Counted from the first letter of the stretch, positions 9,238 to 17,972 are shown. The stretch is DNA of 55,582 nucleotides from Eubacteriales Family XIII. Incertae Sedis bacterium (GCA_031264295.1 JAISED010000059.1:1-55582), one strand, 5' to 3'. A program made the numbers and translations. The notes: generated by a model not told the origin, from the letters alone.

Positions 9238-9355
9238 CTGTATATCACGCTGTATATCAATCCGCTGCGCCGTATATCAGTCCGCTGCGCCGTATATCAG
9301 TCCGCTGCTCCGTATATCAATCCGCTGCTCCGTATATCAGTCCGCTGCTCCGTAC
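9238..9355. repeat. 20-bp tandem repeat at end of activator gene
   Basis: About five to six copies of a 20-base unit (plus strand: CGTATATCAGTCCGCTGCTC, with C/T and A/G variants) run head to tail. The first copies overlap the last codons and stop codon of the activator gene, so the array spans the gene's 3' end and the space after it. Confidence 0.85.
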
Positions 9356-10926
9356 TTTCTTATCTTCCTGTAGGCGCTGGTCTGACTTATCCCTAGAACC
9401 TCCGCCACCTTATAACTGCTGCCGAGCTTCTCGTAAGCGGCGCGTATCACACGCCCCTCAAGCCTCTCCATAGCGGCCTTCAGCTCTGAAAATCCCGCAT
9501 CCTCGGCGATCACATCCTCTTCCGCATCGTCACCTATGCTCATCATGGCCGCTGTCAATATACCGTCCTTGCTCATAAGCACCATGCGCTCGATCATATT
9601 TTCTAGTTCTCTTACATTGCCGCCCCAAGCCCTTTTCTGCATTTCTTCCAGCAATTCTTCAGAATAAACGACAATCTTTTTGTATTTTTCCTGAAACTTA
9701 TTAACAAAAAAGTCAACCGCTGCCACTATATCTTCTTTCCGTTCACGGAGCGCAGGTATGTAAATAGGGATGACATTTAGCCTATAATAGAGATCCGCTC
9801 TGAAGCGCCCCCTCCGAACAAGCTCCCTGAGATCGTTGTTGGACGCCGCTATTATGCGCACGTCTACCTTCGTCGCCAGCTTTGCGCCTATCCTCATGAT
9901 CTGTTTATCCTGAATGAGGTTTAACAGCTTGACCTGCAGTAAAGCCGGCAATTCGCTTATTTCATCCAGTAGAAGCGTCCCGCCCGCCGCCATTTCAACA
10001 AGGCCTTGTTTACCTGTACTGCTTGCGCCTGTGAAGGCGCCGGAATTATAACCAAAGAGTTCGGACTCAAGTAAATGTTCCGGTATTGTGCCGCAGTTGA
10101 TCTGCACCAGCGGCTTTCCCGCGCGGTTGCTGCCGGCGTGTATGTACTTGGCGAGCAAGCTCTTCCCCACTCCGGATTCCCCACTGATTAAAATGGTTGA
10201 GTCTGTATCTTTGATCCTTTCGACTATATCCATTATATGCTTCATCGCGGCGCTGTCCGCCAGAAGCTTGAAAGCCGCGCCTGAACTCTCCTTACCCCCG
10301 CGGGCATCCCCATTACCATAATAGTACGAATGCACACTTTCGATCTCTTCCATCATTCTCGCGCTGGACACGCACATCTCGATTTCTCCGCTGCCGTCAT
10401 ATATAGGCGTGCCCGTCACAATATTCTTTTTCCCGTTCTGCCCGGTCTGCATTACCGAGACTTGCCGCCCCTCCTCCAGCACCAGCCGGTGAACCGACGG
10501 CCTGAAAAAACCGCCCTTTTCAAGCTCCGCTACATTCTTTCCGATCACATCACGCGGTTTGACTCCGGTCGCCCTCTCGAAACCCTTGTTAACCATACGC
10601 GTGACGCCGTCCGCGTCTGATACATATATGCTATCCGGGGATTCTGAGAATATCTTCGCAAGGGAGGTGGCAAAACGCAGCAGCTCGTCAATGCCGTATA
10701 AAACCGCTTCTACGTCGTTCGTTTCGGGATGTCCCTTATTTTCAAAACCGTTCGTTATGGAATATATCCATTCTTTGACCCCTGTGTTTCCGGATCCCTG
10801 CAGCCCATTATCCTCTTTGCCGCCAATCAATGGAAATGGTATGCCCCATTCCTCCGTACTTTTCCTGAAATTCGCTATTTTGCCGTTAATCGCCCTGATG
10901 ATCTCAACATACCTATCCGCGTCCAC
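9337..10926 (-). CDS. Sigma-54-dependent activator with PAS domain
   Basis: A 529-residue enhancer-binding protein. Residues about 90-190 look like a PAS sensor domain (SPDSIYVSDADGVTRMVNKGFERATG). The AAA+ domain follows, with Walker A GESGVGKS (249-256), the sigma-54 contact loop GAFTGA (296-301), Walker B LLLDE (318-322) and the arginine-finger segment RADLYYRLNV. A C-terminal Fis-type helix-turn-helix (SSYKVAEVLGISQTSAYRKIRKYG) ends the protein. The start is GTG, 7 bases after GGAGG. It should sense a small ligand and drive the sigma-54 promoter of the amidohydrolase-symporter pair downstream on the same strand. Its own 3' end merges into a tandem repeat. Confidence 0.92.
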   Translation of the reverse strand: MDADRYVEIIRAINGKIANFRKSTEEWGIPFPLIGGKEDNGLQGSGNTGVKEWIYSITNGFENKGHPETNDVEAVLYGIDELLRFATSLAKIFSESPDSIYVSDADGVTRMVNKGFERATGVKPRDVIGKNVAELEKGGFFRPSVHRLVLEEGRQVSVMQTGQNGKKNIVTGTPIYDGSGEIEMCVSSARMMEEIESVHSYYYGNGDARGGKESSGAAFKLLADSAAMKHIMDIVERIKDTDSTILISGESGVGKSLLAKYIHAGSNRAGKPLVQINCGTIPEHLLESELFGYNSGAFTGASSTGKQGLVEMAAGGTLLLDEISELPALLQVKLLNLIQDKQIMRIGAKLATKVDVRIIAASNNDLRELVRRGRFRADLYYRLNVIPIYIPALRERKEDIVAAVDFFVNKFQEKYKKIVVYSEELLEEMQKRAWGGNVRELENMIERMVLMSKDGILTAAMMSIGDDAEEDVIAEDAGFSELKAAMERLEGRVIRAAYEKLGSSYKVAEVLGISQTSAYRKIRKYGAAD

Positions 10927-10973
10927 TACCCTACCTCCGGCACTTTGACCCCTGTCTCATTGATAAACTTCAT

Positions 10974-11186
10974 TCATCGAACCAAGTAGGATATTATTAA
11001 AAATAATCCTGCGCCCTCCATACAAATCATAATTACAAATGACAATATCTTGATTGTTTTAGGCGACAATTTGGGATTATGCCAAGGATTACGTGACATA
11101 GGCCAAGCGTTTTTTTCACGCAGCGTTCTACGAAAATGCCATATGCCATATGCAACACAAAATAGGCCTAATAATATATTTCCCAC
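10974..11186 (-). CDS. Small two-helix membrane protein, unknown
   Basis: A 70-residue protein with two hydrophobic segments (about residues 3-17 and 46-68) separated by a basic, Trp/Pro-containing loop (NPWHNPKLSPKT). The start is a GTG, with a GGGAGG about 15 bases upstream, so initiation is only moderately supported. It lies between the activator and a DUF234-type ATPase on the same strand. No family recognised. Confidence 0.5.
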   Translation of the reverse strand: MGNILLGLFCVAYGIWHFRRTLREKNAWPMSRNPWHNPKLSPKTIKILSFVIMICMEGAGLFLIISYLVR

Positions 11187-11216
11187 CTGATAATACCCAC
11201 TCCCTCCCTAAATGCT

Positions 11217-12617
11217 TTATATCTCAAATAATGTATCCGTCGAAACTATTACAGCATTTTCTTGTTTCAGGTCTCGCAAGCCTGCCGAAGTCTTCAAAAA
11301 TAGATAATAATATCTGTCATTGAAGGCGCTGAGCAAATGACTCTTTGCCTCAAGCCTTTGCAGCTCAAACGCTGCGTTCACCTCGCTCCGCCATTTACAT
11401 TCGCCTAAAATGATTTTCCCTTCAGCGCGGTTGGCGGCGATCGCATCAAAGTCGGTCTGTGACTTTTCCCGCGTATCTGTTCCCCACCAAGAGCCGAAGG
11501 ACGTCGCTGTGAACGGCAGCTTGCCGCATCGATTTGCCCGTTGTAAATATTGCAGGCAGATCGTCTCAAACGGCGGTTTTCCGATATATGCCGCCAACTT
11601 CTCACCAAATACATTCGCATCAGCTACAAGATCCCCACTACCGCTTTCGATCTCCTGCATGTTTGAAAATACGAACCTATACCAAAAATCATAGCAGTTA
11701 TCAGCGATCCAATAAATCCCTCTGCGGCTGTTTTGCGGATTTTCACCGAATGGACATAGTCTGCGAACGATTTTCAGATTTACAAGCGTCTGCAAATATC
11801 TATTCACCTTGGGTCTGTCCTCATCGATCTTTGTGACGATCTCATTCAGCTTCGACGCGCCGCCCGCAATAGCCGCGATGATGGCATTGTACATTGCGGG
11901 TTCGCGAAGCTCCTGCCGCAAAAGCATCATCGGCTCGTTGTAAAGATATCCCGACATGTCGAAAAACAAACGCTTAATATTATCCTCAAAAGATTCATCC
12001 GCTTTAACCTGTGCAAGGTAATGCGGCGTCCCGCCTACACAGGCGTATAGCGCTATCTTATCTTCATTACTGAACCCTCTTAACATCTTTCCCGCGTCGT
12101 AGTAATCGAAGCCTTCCAATTTTATTTGCGCGGTTCGCCTTCCGAACAACGGGCTTTTGTATCCAAGCACTTCATTCTCCATAAAGCCTATGTGACTGCC
12201 GCAGAGAATCAAGAACAAACCTGTATCCTTAAATTCGTGGTCTATTGCCGTTTGCAATATAGATTTCAATGAGCGATTGGCAGATGCGGCATACGGAAAC
12301 TCATCGAAGATCAACACAAACTGCCGTTCCCTTGCTTTCGCGGCGAGAAATGAAAACGCGTCATTCCAGTTCCTGAAACTGCCTACAGAATCGGGCAGCT
12401 CAAAAAATCGGTAAATCTTTTGGGAAAATCGATTCAGATTAGGTGCATCGTTTAACTCTTCTGCAGTAAAAAATATCGCCGGCTTATCGGCGGCAAATTC
12501 GGAAAGCAATGTCGTCTTACCGATTCGCCGCCGCCCGTACATCACCACCATTTGAAAGCTTTTTTCTCTGTACAGCTTATTAAGAGCCGCCAGCTCGTTT
12601 TCTCTTCCGACAAACAT
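11217..12617 (-). CDS. AAA+ ATPase with DUF234/nuclease-like C-terminus
   Basis: A 466-residue protein of the 'archaeal-type ATPase' family common in Clostridia. It begins MFVGRENEL, then Walker A MYGRRRIGKTTLLSEF, Walker B FVLIFDEFPYAA and a sensor CGSHIGFMENE. After a winged-helix region (ASKLNEIVTKIDEDRPKVNRYLQTL) comes the DUF234 domain: WYRFVFSNMQEIE and a PD-(D/E)XK-like block QTDFDAIAAN...GKIILGECKWRSE, whose D, E and K match a nuclease core. The function of this family is unsettled; some members accompany mobile DNA. It appears intact and stands alone. Confidence 0.85.
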   Translation of the reverse strand: MFVGRENELAALNKLYREKSFQMVVMYGRRRIGKTTLLSEFAADKPAIFFTAEELNDAPNLNRFSQKIYRFFELPDSVGSFRNWNDAFSFLAAKARERQFVLIFDEFPYAASANRSLKSILQTAIDHEFKDTGLFLILCGSHIGFMENEVLGYKSPLFGRRTAQIKLEGFDYYDAGKMLRGFSNEDKIALYACVGGTPHYLAQVKADESFEDNIKRLFFDMSGYLYNEPMMLLRQELREPAMYNAIIAAIAGGASKLNEIVTKIDEDRPKVNRYLQTLVNLKIVRRLCPFGENPQNSRRGIYWIADNCYDFWYRFVFSNMQEIESGSGDLVADANVFGEKLAAYIGKPPFETICLQYLQRANRCGKLPFTATSFGSWWGTDTREKSQTDFDAIAANRAEGKIILGECKWRSEVNAAFELQRLEAKSHLLSAFNDRYYYLFLKTSAGLRDLKQENAVIVSTDTLFEI

Positions 12618-12952
12618 AAAAACTCCATTCTAATGCTATTTCCCGCTGTTCGCCCAATTATTTGGGGCGAAATCTAAACTGGAAATAGTATACTATAATG
12701 GGGATTTTCCGAAGTCCCCCTAAGGACTTCAAGATTAAATACTTACGATTATTATACCCGTATTTATATTATGCGCTCTTGCTGTAAAAATGTCAATCAT
12801 CTATCCCGCCCCGTCCCGCACAAAAAATTCTTTGAGAAGCTCCTGAAGAGCAGGCTTTGCAGCTTGCAAAGCCAAAAATTCGCGCCATAATCCAGTCGAA
12901 TTTACTTTGATTTTCCAGGTCAAAAAATAAAATAATTCTTGCATTTATACTA
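12618..12952. other. Intergenic with two inverted repeats
   Basis: No gene is seen. GAAGTCC/GGACTTC (12711-12730) and a perfect 9-bp hairpin GGCTTTGCA/TGCAAAGCC (12853-12873) are present. The TATAGT/TATACT boxes near 12688-12700 on the minus strand may serve the ATPase gene. Confidence 0.35.
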
Positions 12953-12981
12953 TTGTTTTGTAATTGAAGCTGTGATATAAT
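12953..12981 (+). promoter_or_regulatory. Sigma-A promoter for SGNH protein
   Basis: TTGTTT and a perfect TATAAT are 17 bases apart, with an extended -10 TG. The gene starts 65 bases downstream. Confidence 0.7.
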
Positions 12982-13046
12982 TTTCCTGGGTTTTGTTTCT
13001 GATATTTTGTTTTCTAGTGTAATTATTTGACAGAAAGGGTGATGAA

Positions 13047-15062
13047 ATGAAAAAAAAGATGAAAAAAATCCTAACTTTTGCGTTGGCGGTGATTATGGTA
13101 TTTACCATTCAAGGTGTAACTTTTTCAAGTTTTGCCGCCACTGATGACGATTCGGACAAAGTGCGCATCATGGCGCTTGGCGACTCCCTCGTCGTCGGCA
13201 CAGGTTCCACATCATCTACCGATCTTGCGGGATTCCGCTCTCCTTTACAAAAGGCGCTGAAAGCAGCAGGCGTAGACTTCGATTTCGTCGGTTCTGTTAG
13301 CATCGGCAATCGTAACAGGATTGATGCGGATAGTGAAGGACATCTCCTCTACAGGATCGATCAGATTGCTTCCAACGCTAAAAAGTGGGTGAAGGCCGCC
13401 GACCCTGATATCGTTTTGCTGCTCACCGGACTGCAGGACATCACGATCAACTATAAGCTCTCTACCGTGGCTGATCGCTATGAAGGACTGCTGAACACGA
13501 TCCGCGAAACCGCCCCCGGCGTGCAAATCGTTGTGGCGACCATGATAGACCAACCTACATCTACATTGCAGAGAAGAACTACGGACTTTAACAATGACTT
13601 GCGTGACTTGGTCGATCAGCAGGCCGCCGAATACGGCGATGTGGTTCTGGCTGAACTTGGCGGACTTCTTTTATTGTCTGAATACCTCGTGTCGGTTCCA
13701 AATGACAAGGGTTATATCAGGATCGCAGGCGTATTCGCTGAAGCTCTCACCGGATTGCTGCCTTACGGCGATATGGACAAGCTCACCGCGCCTCCTCTGA
13801 AAATCCTCAGCTTGGGTTCATCTGAGACCGTAGGCGTGGGCAGCGGCAATCGTTCAGACTTTGCCGGCTACCGCGGCTATCTGCAAGAGATCCTTGACGA
13901 AGCTTCCCTGTATTATGACTTCCTCGGTTCACAGCAGATGGGAGATCCTACGCACATAGACATTGACCATGAAGGTCATAACGGTTGGCGTATAGATCAA
14001 ATCGCGTCGAGTATCAAATCGCTCCTCGCCAGTAAGCCGGATGTTGTTCTTCTCCAGATAGGCAGCAATGACTGCTGGCAGAAATACAAGTTAGATCAGG
14101 CGGCGGAAAAGTATGATAAGCTGATAAATGACATACGCGCTTATGCGGCGCCGGGCGTAAAGATCGTAATCTCGACCGTGCTCGAAAGCACAGACGATGA
14201 GCAGGCTGCCAGAGTACGTACCCTCAACGAAAGTATCCGTGAAATAGCGGCTGCGCAGGCTGCGGAGTTCGGCGATGTATACCTCGCTGAATTGGAAACC
14301 GCCCTTGATAGAGGCACGGATTATGCGGACACACTGCATCCCGACGATTCGGGTTATGTCAAAATGGCTTCTGTCTACGCCAATGTGCTTTCCGAATTCA
14401 TTGACGGCGTCCAAGGCGAGCTTGTCGATCCTCCGATCAGGATACTGCCCTTTGGTGATTCTGTCACTCTCGGCCTCGGCTCAGGACTTGATTCAGGTCT
14501 GGCGGGCTTCCGCGGATATCTGTACAACCGTTTAAACAACAGTGGTCTGTCCGTCGACTTTGTCGGCTCCCTTTACACAGGACTGCCCTCTTATGTTGAC
14601 CCTGATCATGAAGGGCATCTGTCACTGAGGATAGATCAACTGGCGGCAAGCGCCGAGAAATGGGTCGGGAAATCCACCCCTGATGTGATTCTGCTGTACG
14701 CGGGTACGGCGGATCTGACCCTCAACTACAAGCTCAGCACCGCGCCCGCCCGGTTTGAAGACCTTTTGGATAAGGTTCACGCCGCCGCGCCGGACGCAAA
14801 GATAATCGTCTCCACCGTTATCGACCCGTCTGTTAAGCTCATATATCAGGCGCGTGTCGACAGCTTCAACAAGGAACTTCGCAAGATAGTCACCAAAAAG
14901 CAAACCGAGTACGGAAATGTCTGGCTTGCTGACATGAGCGGCGCGCTCAAGCCCTTGGTTGACCATTTTAGCATACTCGTTCCTAAAGATTCAGGCTACA
15001 GCAAGATGGCGAACATCTGGAAAGACGCCGTACTTGAGGCTCTTGAGGCTGTGGGCGAGTAA
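13047..15062 (+). CDS. Secreted protein with three SGNH-hydrolase repeats
   Basis: A 671-residue exported protein: a Lys-rich N-terminus and hydrophobic core end in a signal-peptidase-like site near SSFAATDDD (about residue 31). Three copies of an SGNH/GDSL esterase domain follow, at about 38-245, 250-455 and 462-668. Each opens with a serine motif: GDS with Ser47, GSS with Ser259, GDS with Ser472. Only the middle copy keeps the rest of the active site, with GSND (Asn341) and DTLH (Asp428, His431). The first and third copies have GLQD or GTAD and lack the Asp/His pair. The middle domain should therefore be the active esterase or acetyl-polysaccharide deacetylase; the outer ones may bind substrate. 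Its substrate is unknown. GAAAGGGTG precedes the ATG. Confidence 0.87.
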   Translation: MKKKMKKILTFALAVIMVFTIQGVTFSSFAATDDDSDKVRIMALGDSLVVGTGSTSSTDLAGFRSPLQKALKAAGVDFDFVGSVSIGNRNRIDADSEGHLLYRIDQIASNAKKWVKAADPDIVLLLTGLQDITINYKLSTVADRYEGLLNTIRETAPGVQIVVATMIDQPTSTLQRRTTDFNNDLRDLVDQQAAEYGDVVLAELGGLLLLSEYLVSVPNDKGYIRIAGVFAEALTGLLPYGDMDKLTAPPLKILSLGSSETVGVGSGNRSDFAGYRGYLQEILDEASLYYDFLGSQQMGDPTHIDIDHEGHNGWRIDQIASSIKSLLASKPDVVLLQIGSNDCWQKYKLDQAAEKYDKLINDIRAYAAPGVKIVISTVLESTDDEQAARVRTLNESIREIAAAQAAEFGDVYLAELETALDRGTDYADTLHPDDSGYVKMASVYANVLSEFIDGVQGELVDPPIRILPFGDSVTLGLGSGLDSGLAGFRGYLYNRLNNSGLSVDFVGSLYTGLPSYVDPDHEGHLSLRIDQLAASAEKWVGKSTPDVILLYAGTADLTLNYKLSTAPARFEDLLDKVHAAAPDAKIIVSTVIDPSVKLIYQARVDSFNKELRKIVTKKQTEYGNVWLADMSGALKPLVDHFSILVPKDSGYSKMANIWKDAVLEALEAVGE

Positions 15063-15130
15063 TTCGTTCTCCGCCGCTTAGACTGGATTGAGTATTAGTA
15101 GTTAGAAGATCGACTGTTCTTGAGACATAG

Positions 15131-15164
15131 ACGGGACGCGTGATAACACCGCGTCCCGTTTTTT
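15131..15164 (+). terminator. Strong rho-independent terminator
   Basis: A perfect 10-bp stem (ACGGGACGCG / CGCGTCCCGT), 9-base loop and a run of T ends the SGNH transcript, insulating the operon that follows. Confidence 0.92.
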
Positions 15165-15215
15165 ATACTCATTTCGGGCTCATTTTGGGCTGTTTATTTT
15201 TTTTGCTGTTTAATA

Positions 15216-15244
15216 TTGACAAGCCTTGCTTAAAGGTTTATAAT
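15216..15244 (+). promoter_or_regulatory. Perfect sigma-A promoter of the nitrogenase-like operon
   Basis: TTGACA (15216-15221), a 17-base spacer and TATAAT (15239-15244) match the consensus at every position. Such a promoter would be very strong unless repressed, which fits the palindrome directly after it. Confidence 0.92.
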
Positions 15245-15280
15245 TATATCATATTTAACATATATGCTAAATATGATATA
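15245..15280. promoter_or_regulatory. 36-bp palindromic operator over the start site
   Basis: The sequence from 15245 to 15280 is a palindrome with 17 of 18 base pairs matched; the only mismatch is 15258/15267. The arms are TATATCATATTTA and TAAATATGATATA. It begins right after the -10 box, so a bound dimer or tetramer would cover the transcription start. There is no T-run, so it is not a terminator. The regulator is not encoded next to it. Confidence 0.8.
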
Positions 15281-15308
15281 CGGTGTCGGCGGCGAAATGG
15301 GTGTTATT

Positions 15309-16067
15309 ATGAAAATCAAGAATATATTCACCAGTTTAATCGTACTTATTGCGTTTTTCGCATTCTGGGAATTCGCGGCTTCCCGCGAGCTTATTGATAC
15401 CCAGTTCGTACCCGCGTTCTCAACAGTTATCCGCGAGTCCCGCGAACTGCTCGGCGACCATATGCTGTTCGTGCACATAGCGTCGAGTCTGGGGCGCTTG
15501 TTTGCGGGCTTGGGTCTGGGGCTTATTACCGGCCTGCCCCTTGGCTTCCTTTTAAGCGGATGGCGGCCGAGGTTCACGGCCTTTGTTAAACCACTGATGA
15601 CCAACCTCTCGCTGGTCAACCCATTCGCACTTATTCCCGTTTTTATCACTATACTCGGCATAGGCGAGATAAGCAAGATCGGGATTATATATTGGGTACT
15701 GGTCTGGCCGGTGATCTTCGCAACGGCAGCGGGCATTTCCGCTATAGATCCGGCCATCATCAATGTAGCTCGCTCTATGGGTGCACGAAGCCTCAAGGTT
15801 TTCTTCGACATTATCATTCCTTCCACCCTAAGCTATGTGTTCACAGGATTCAAAACCAGTTTAACGCTGGGCTTCCTCGTGCTTCTCAGTGCTGAAATGG
15901 TGGGCGCGGAAACGGGACTCGGCTGGCTTGTGTTCAACTCTCAGAAAAACTACAATATCCCTCGCCTGTATGTCGGCATATTATTGGTAGCTCTTATCGG
16001 TTTTATGATCTCAATGATAATCGACAAACTGCAAAAGTCGATCATCATATGGAATCCCAAGACCTAG
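15309..16067 (+). CDS. ABC transporter permease 1 (SsuC/TauC-like)
   Basis: A 252-residue inner membrane protein with about six hydrophobic helices and the BPD_transp_1 pattern seen in sulfonate, taurine, nitrate and pyrimidine-precursor importers. The EAA-like coupling loop is INVARSMGARSLKVFFDIIIPSTLSYVFTG. The first ATG of the frame (15264) lies within the operator palindrome and can be excluded; ATGs at 15297 and 15309 are the real candidates, neither with a strong ribosome binding site. It pairs with a second, paralogous permease downstream to form the channel for the binding protein. First gene of the operon. Confidence 0.85.
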   Translation: MKIKNIFTSLIVLIAFFAFWEFAASRELIDTQFVPAFSTVIRESRELLGDHMLFVHIASSLGRLFAGLGLGLITGLPLGFLLSGWRPRFTAFVKPLMTNLSLVNPFALIPVFITILGIGEISKIGIIYWVLVWPVIFATAAGISAIDPAIINVARSMGARSLKVFFDIIIPSTLSYVFTGFKTSLTLGFLVLLSAEMVGAETGLGWLVFNSQKNYNIPRLYVGILLVALIGFMISMIIDKLQKSIIIWNPKT

Positions 16068-16106
16068 TATAGCGGAACCCAAAACGTAGAGAAAGAAGGT
16101 GTTTAT

Positions 16107-16184
16107 ATGTTGGCATTATGTCTGTGTCGCAGTTCAGCTGCAAATTCACATGTTGTATTAGATGACGTGAGGCGTGTAAATGGA
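16107..16184 (+). pseudogene. Possible relic of an ABC ATPase start
   Basis: The 112-base gap between the two permease genes contains AGAAAGAAGG, a well-spaced ATG (16107) and a frame of about 26 residues ending in NSHVVLDDVRRVNG before it runs out of frame into permease 2. VVLDDVRRV resembles the first beta strand of ABC nucleotide-binding subunits. Because the operon otherwise lacks an ATPase gene, this may be the stub left by its deletion. The evidence is thin; it could also be a chance leader peptide. Confidence 0.2.
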
Positions 16185-16977
16185 TGTTTTAAGGAAGCTT
16201 GTCAAACAACTGAAGAGCATAGGATTCGGTTCTCTATCCACGATTCTCTTTTTTATCGTATGGGGATTGCTCTCCGGCGCGGGCGTTTTGAACAGAGGAA
16301 CCATTCCGGATCCCCTGTCTGTTTTGAGGCGCCTGTTCGAAAATCTGTTCACTACGGATCTGATTACTACACATATGCTGCCGACTGTACGCCGCGCCGC
16401 TCTGGGTTTCCTCCTTGCTGCGGCGATGGGACTCGCTACAGGCATCCTCCTTGTCAGCCTGTTCCGAATCCTTCGCCCGCTCCTCGTGCCGGCGTTTCGT
16501 TTCTTTGAAAAACTCAATCCACTGGCGCTGTTCCCTGTGTTCATGCTCTTCTTCGGTATAGGGGAACTCAGTAAGGTTCTCATCATTTTCTGGGTCGTCG
16601 TATGGATTGTGATTTTTCATACTGTCGAAGGCATTGACAATGTTGAATCCGTCCATGTGGAATCGGCTAAAAGCATGGGCGCGGGGCGATTCGCCATGCT
16701 GTCGAAGGTCTATCTGCCGGCGGCCGCGCCTCAGATATTTCACGGCGTCAAGCTGGGACTGAGCATATCTTTCATCTTTGTCATATCTGTGGAAATGTTG
16801 AGCGCATCCTCTGGATTGGGCTGGTTCATCGCAAACGCAAAGCATCAGTATAATCTTCCCAATCTTTACAGCAGCGTATTACTGGTCGCCGTCATCGGCA
16901 TTTTCATAAACACTTTGGTAAATTATCTGGAAAGGAGATTATTCATATGGAAACAAGATCCTATTCTGCCGGAATAA
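16180..16977 (+). CDS. ABC transporter permease 2 (SsuC/TauC-like)
   Basis: A 265-residue permease, paralogous to the first, with helices such as LSTILFFIVWGLLSGAG and a coupling loop VESAKSMGAGRFAMLSKVYLPAAAPQIF. The FEKLNPLALFPVFMLFFGIGELSKVLIIFWV region matches the equivalent part of permease 1, as expected for a heterodimeric channel. GAGG lies 9 bases before the ATG. The last codons overlap the binding-protein gene by 31 bases, so translation is coupled. Confidence 0.87.
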   Translation: MDVLRKLVKQLKSIGFGSLSTILFFIVWGLLSGAGVLNRGTIPDPLSVLRRLFENLFTTDLITTHMLPTVRRAALGFLLAAAMGLATGILLVSLFRILRPLLVPAFRFFEKLNPLALFPVFMLFFGIGELSKVLIIFWVVVWIVIFHTVEGIDNVESVHVESAKSMGAGRFAMLSKVYLPAAAPQIFHGVKLGLSISFIFVISVEMLSASSGLGWFIANAKHQYNLPNLYSSVLLVAVIGIFINTLVNYLERRLFIWKQDPILPE

Positions 16978-17972
16978 CGGTCATCCTTTTGTTATTAAGC
17001 GTAATACTGCTTTCAGCGTGCGGCGGCACAGGCAGTAACACCGGAAACAACGGCGGCGAACTCTTCCCCATCAGGACGTCGACGCGTTATGATTGCACAC
17101 TGGCGCCGTATCTCGTGGCCGAGAAGCTCGGTTATTTTGAGGATGAAGGTCTGATACTTGAATGGACGGGCGAGATCCCCAACAGTGAATTCGTAGCCGG
17201 CGTTCTCAGCGGCGCCAATGACGTAGCTGACGGACATCCTAACGAGATAGCGCTTCAAGTCTATGGCGGCGCCGATATACGCGCTGTAGGACGCTCTATA
17301 ATCGAACCTGATTTGGACAAGGATCCCAGGCTTAGGCATATGTGGTACTTCATCAGCCAGGAAGCAGCTGACGCCGGTGTCGAAACGATCGCCGATTTGG
17401 CCGATTATAAGAGCGGCGCGAAGCTTAAATCAGCCGGTTATCTTGATACTTGCGAGTCTTTCATCCTGAACAAGGCTCTGGATTTCCACAGCGTACCCAG
17501 AGATAAATTGGAATGGATCGTTTTCGACACAGATATCGCGAAGATTCAGGCTCTGAAACTGGGGCAGATCGATATTATCGGCGTACATCCTCCCTTCTAT
17601 GACGCCGCTTATGAAGCGGGACTTGTGAAGATCGGAGACTCGTCAGAAGCAAATTTAGGCGAGGCCACGGGCGTATACCTATACTATTTCTCTAACGCTT
17701 TTATCGAGGAACACCCTGATGAAGTGGCAGGCTTTGTACGCGCCATGACCAAGGCGCAGCAATACGCAAACGCCCACATAGAAGAAGCCGCCGCCTGGAC
17801 AGGAGAATTCATCAAGCAAGAAGTACGCGGCAACCACTACTACTCAGAGACTACCGAGATCGACGAGGCCACCATTCTTCCTTGGCTTGATGATCTTGAG
17901 CAGAGCGGCACATTGCCTGCAGGCGCCATCAAAGTGACAGACATCATCACTCATCAGTTTGAATCTCAGTAG
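16947..17972 (+). CDS. Substrate-binding lipoprotein (NMT1/SsuA-like)
   Basis: A 341-residue solute-binding protein anchored by the lipobox LSAC (Cys25). The mature part has the NMT1/SsuA/TauA fold pattern: 'RYDCTLAPYLVAEKLGYFEDEGL', then 'IALQVYGGADIRAVGR', a hinge and 'VHPPFYDAAYEAGLVK'. Relatives bind alkanesulfonates, taurine, nitrate or thiamine precursors, so an organosulfur ligand is reasonable but not proven. AGGAG lies 9 bases upstream of the ATG. It ends 140 bases before the NifD-like gene, a gap that holds a large hairpin. Confidence 0.85.
   Translation: METRSYSAGITVILLLLSVILLSACGGTGSNTGNNGGELFPIRTSTRYDCTLAPYLVAEKLGYFEDEGLILEWTGEIPNSEFVAGVLSGANDVADGHPNEIALQVYGGADIRAVGRSIIEPDLDKDPRLRHMWYFISQEAADAGVETIADLADYKSGAKLKSAGYLDTCESFILNKALDFHSVPRDKLEWIVFDTDIAKIQALKLGQIDIIGVHPPFYDAAYEAGLVKIGDSSEANLGEATGVYLYYFSNAFIEEHPDEVAGFVRAMTKAQQYANAHIEEAAAWTGEFIKQEVRGNHYYSETTEIDEATILPWLDDLEQSGTLPAGAIKVTDIITHQFESQ

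Noticed and set aside
9240-9355. CRISPR array
   Set aside because: The unit is a contiguous 20-bp tandem without spacers.
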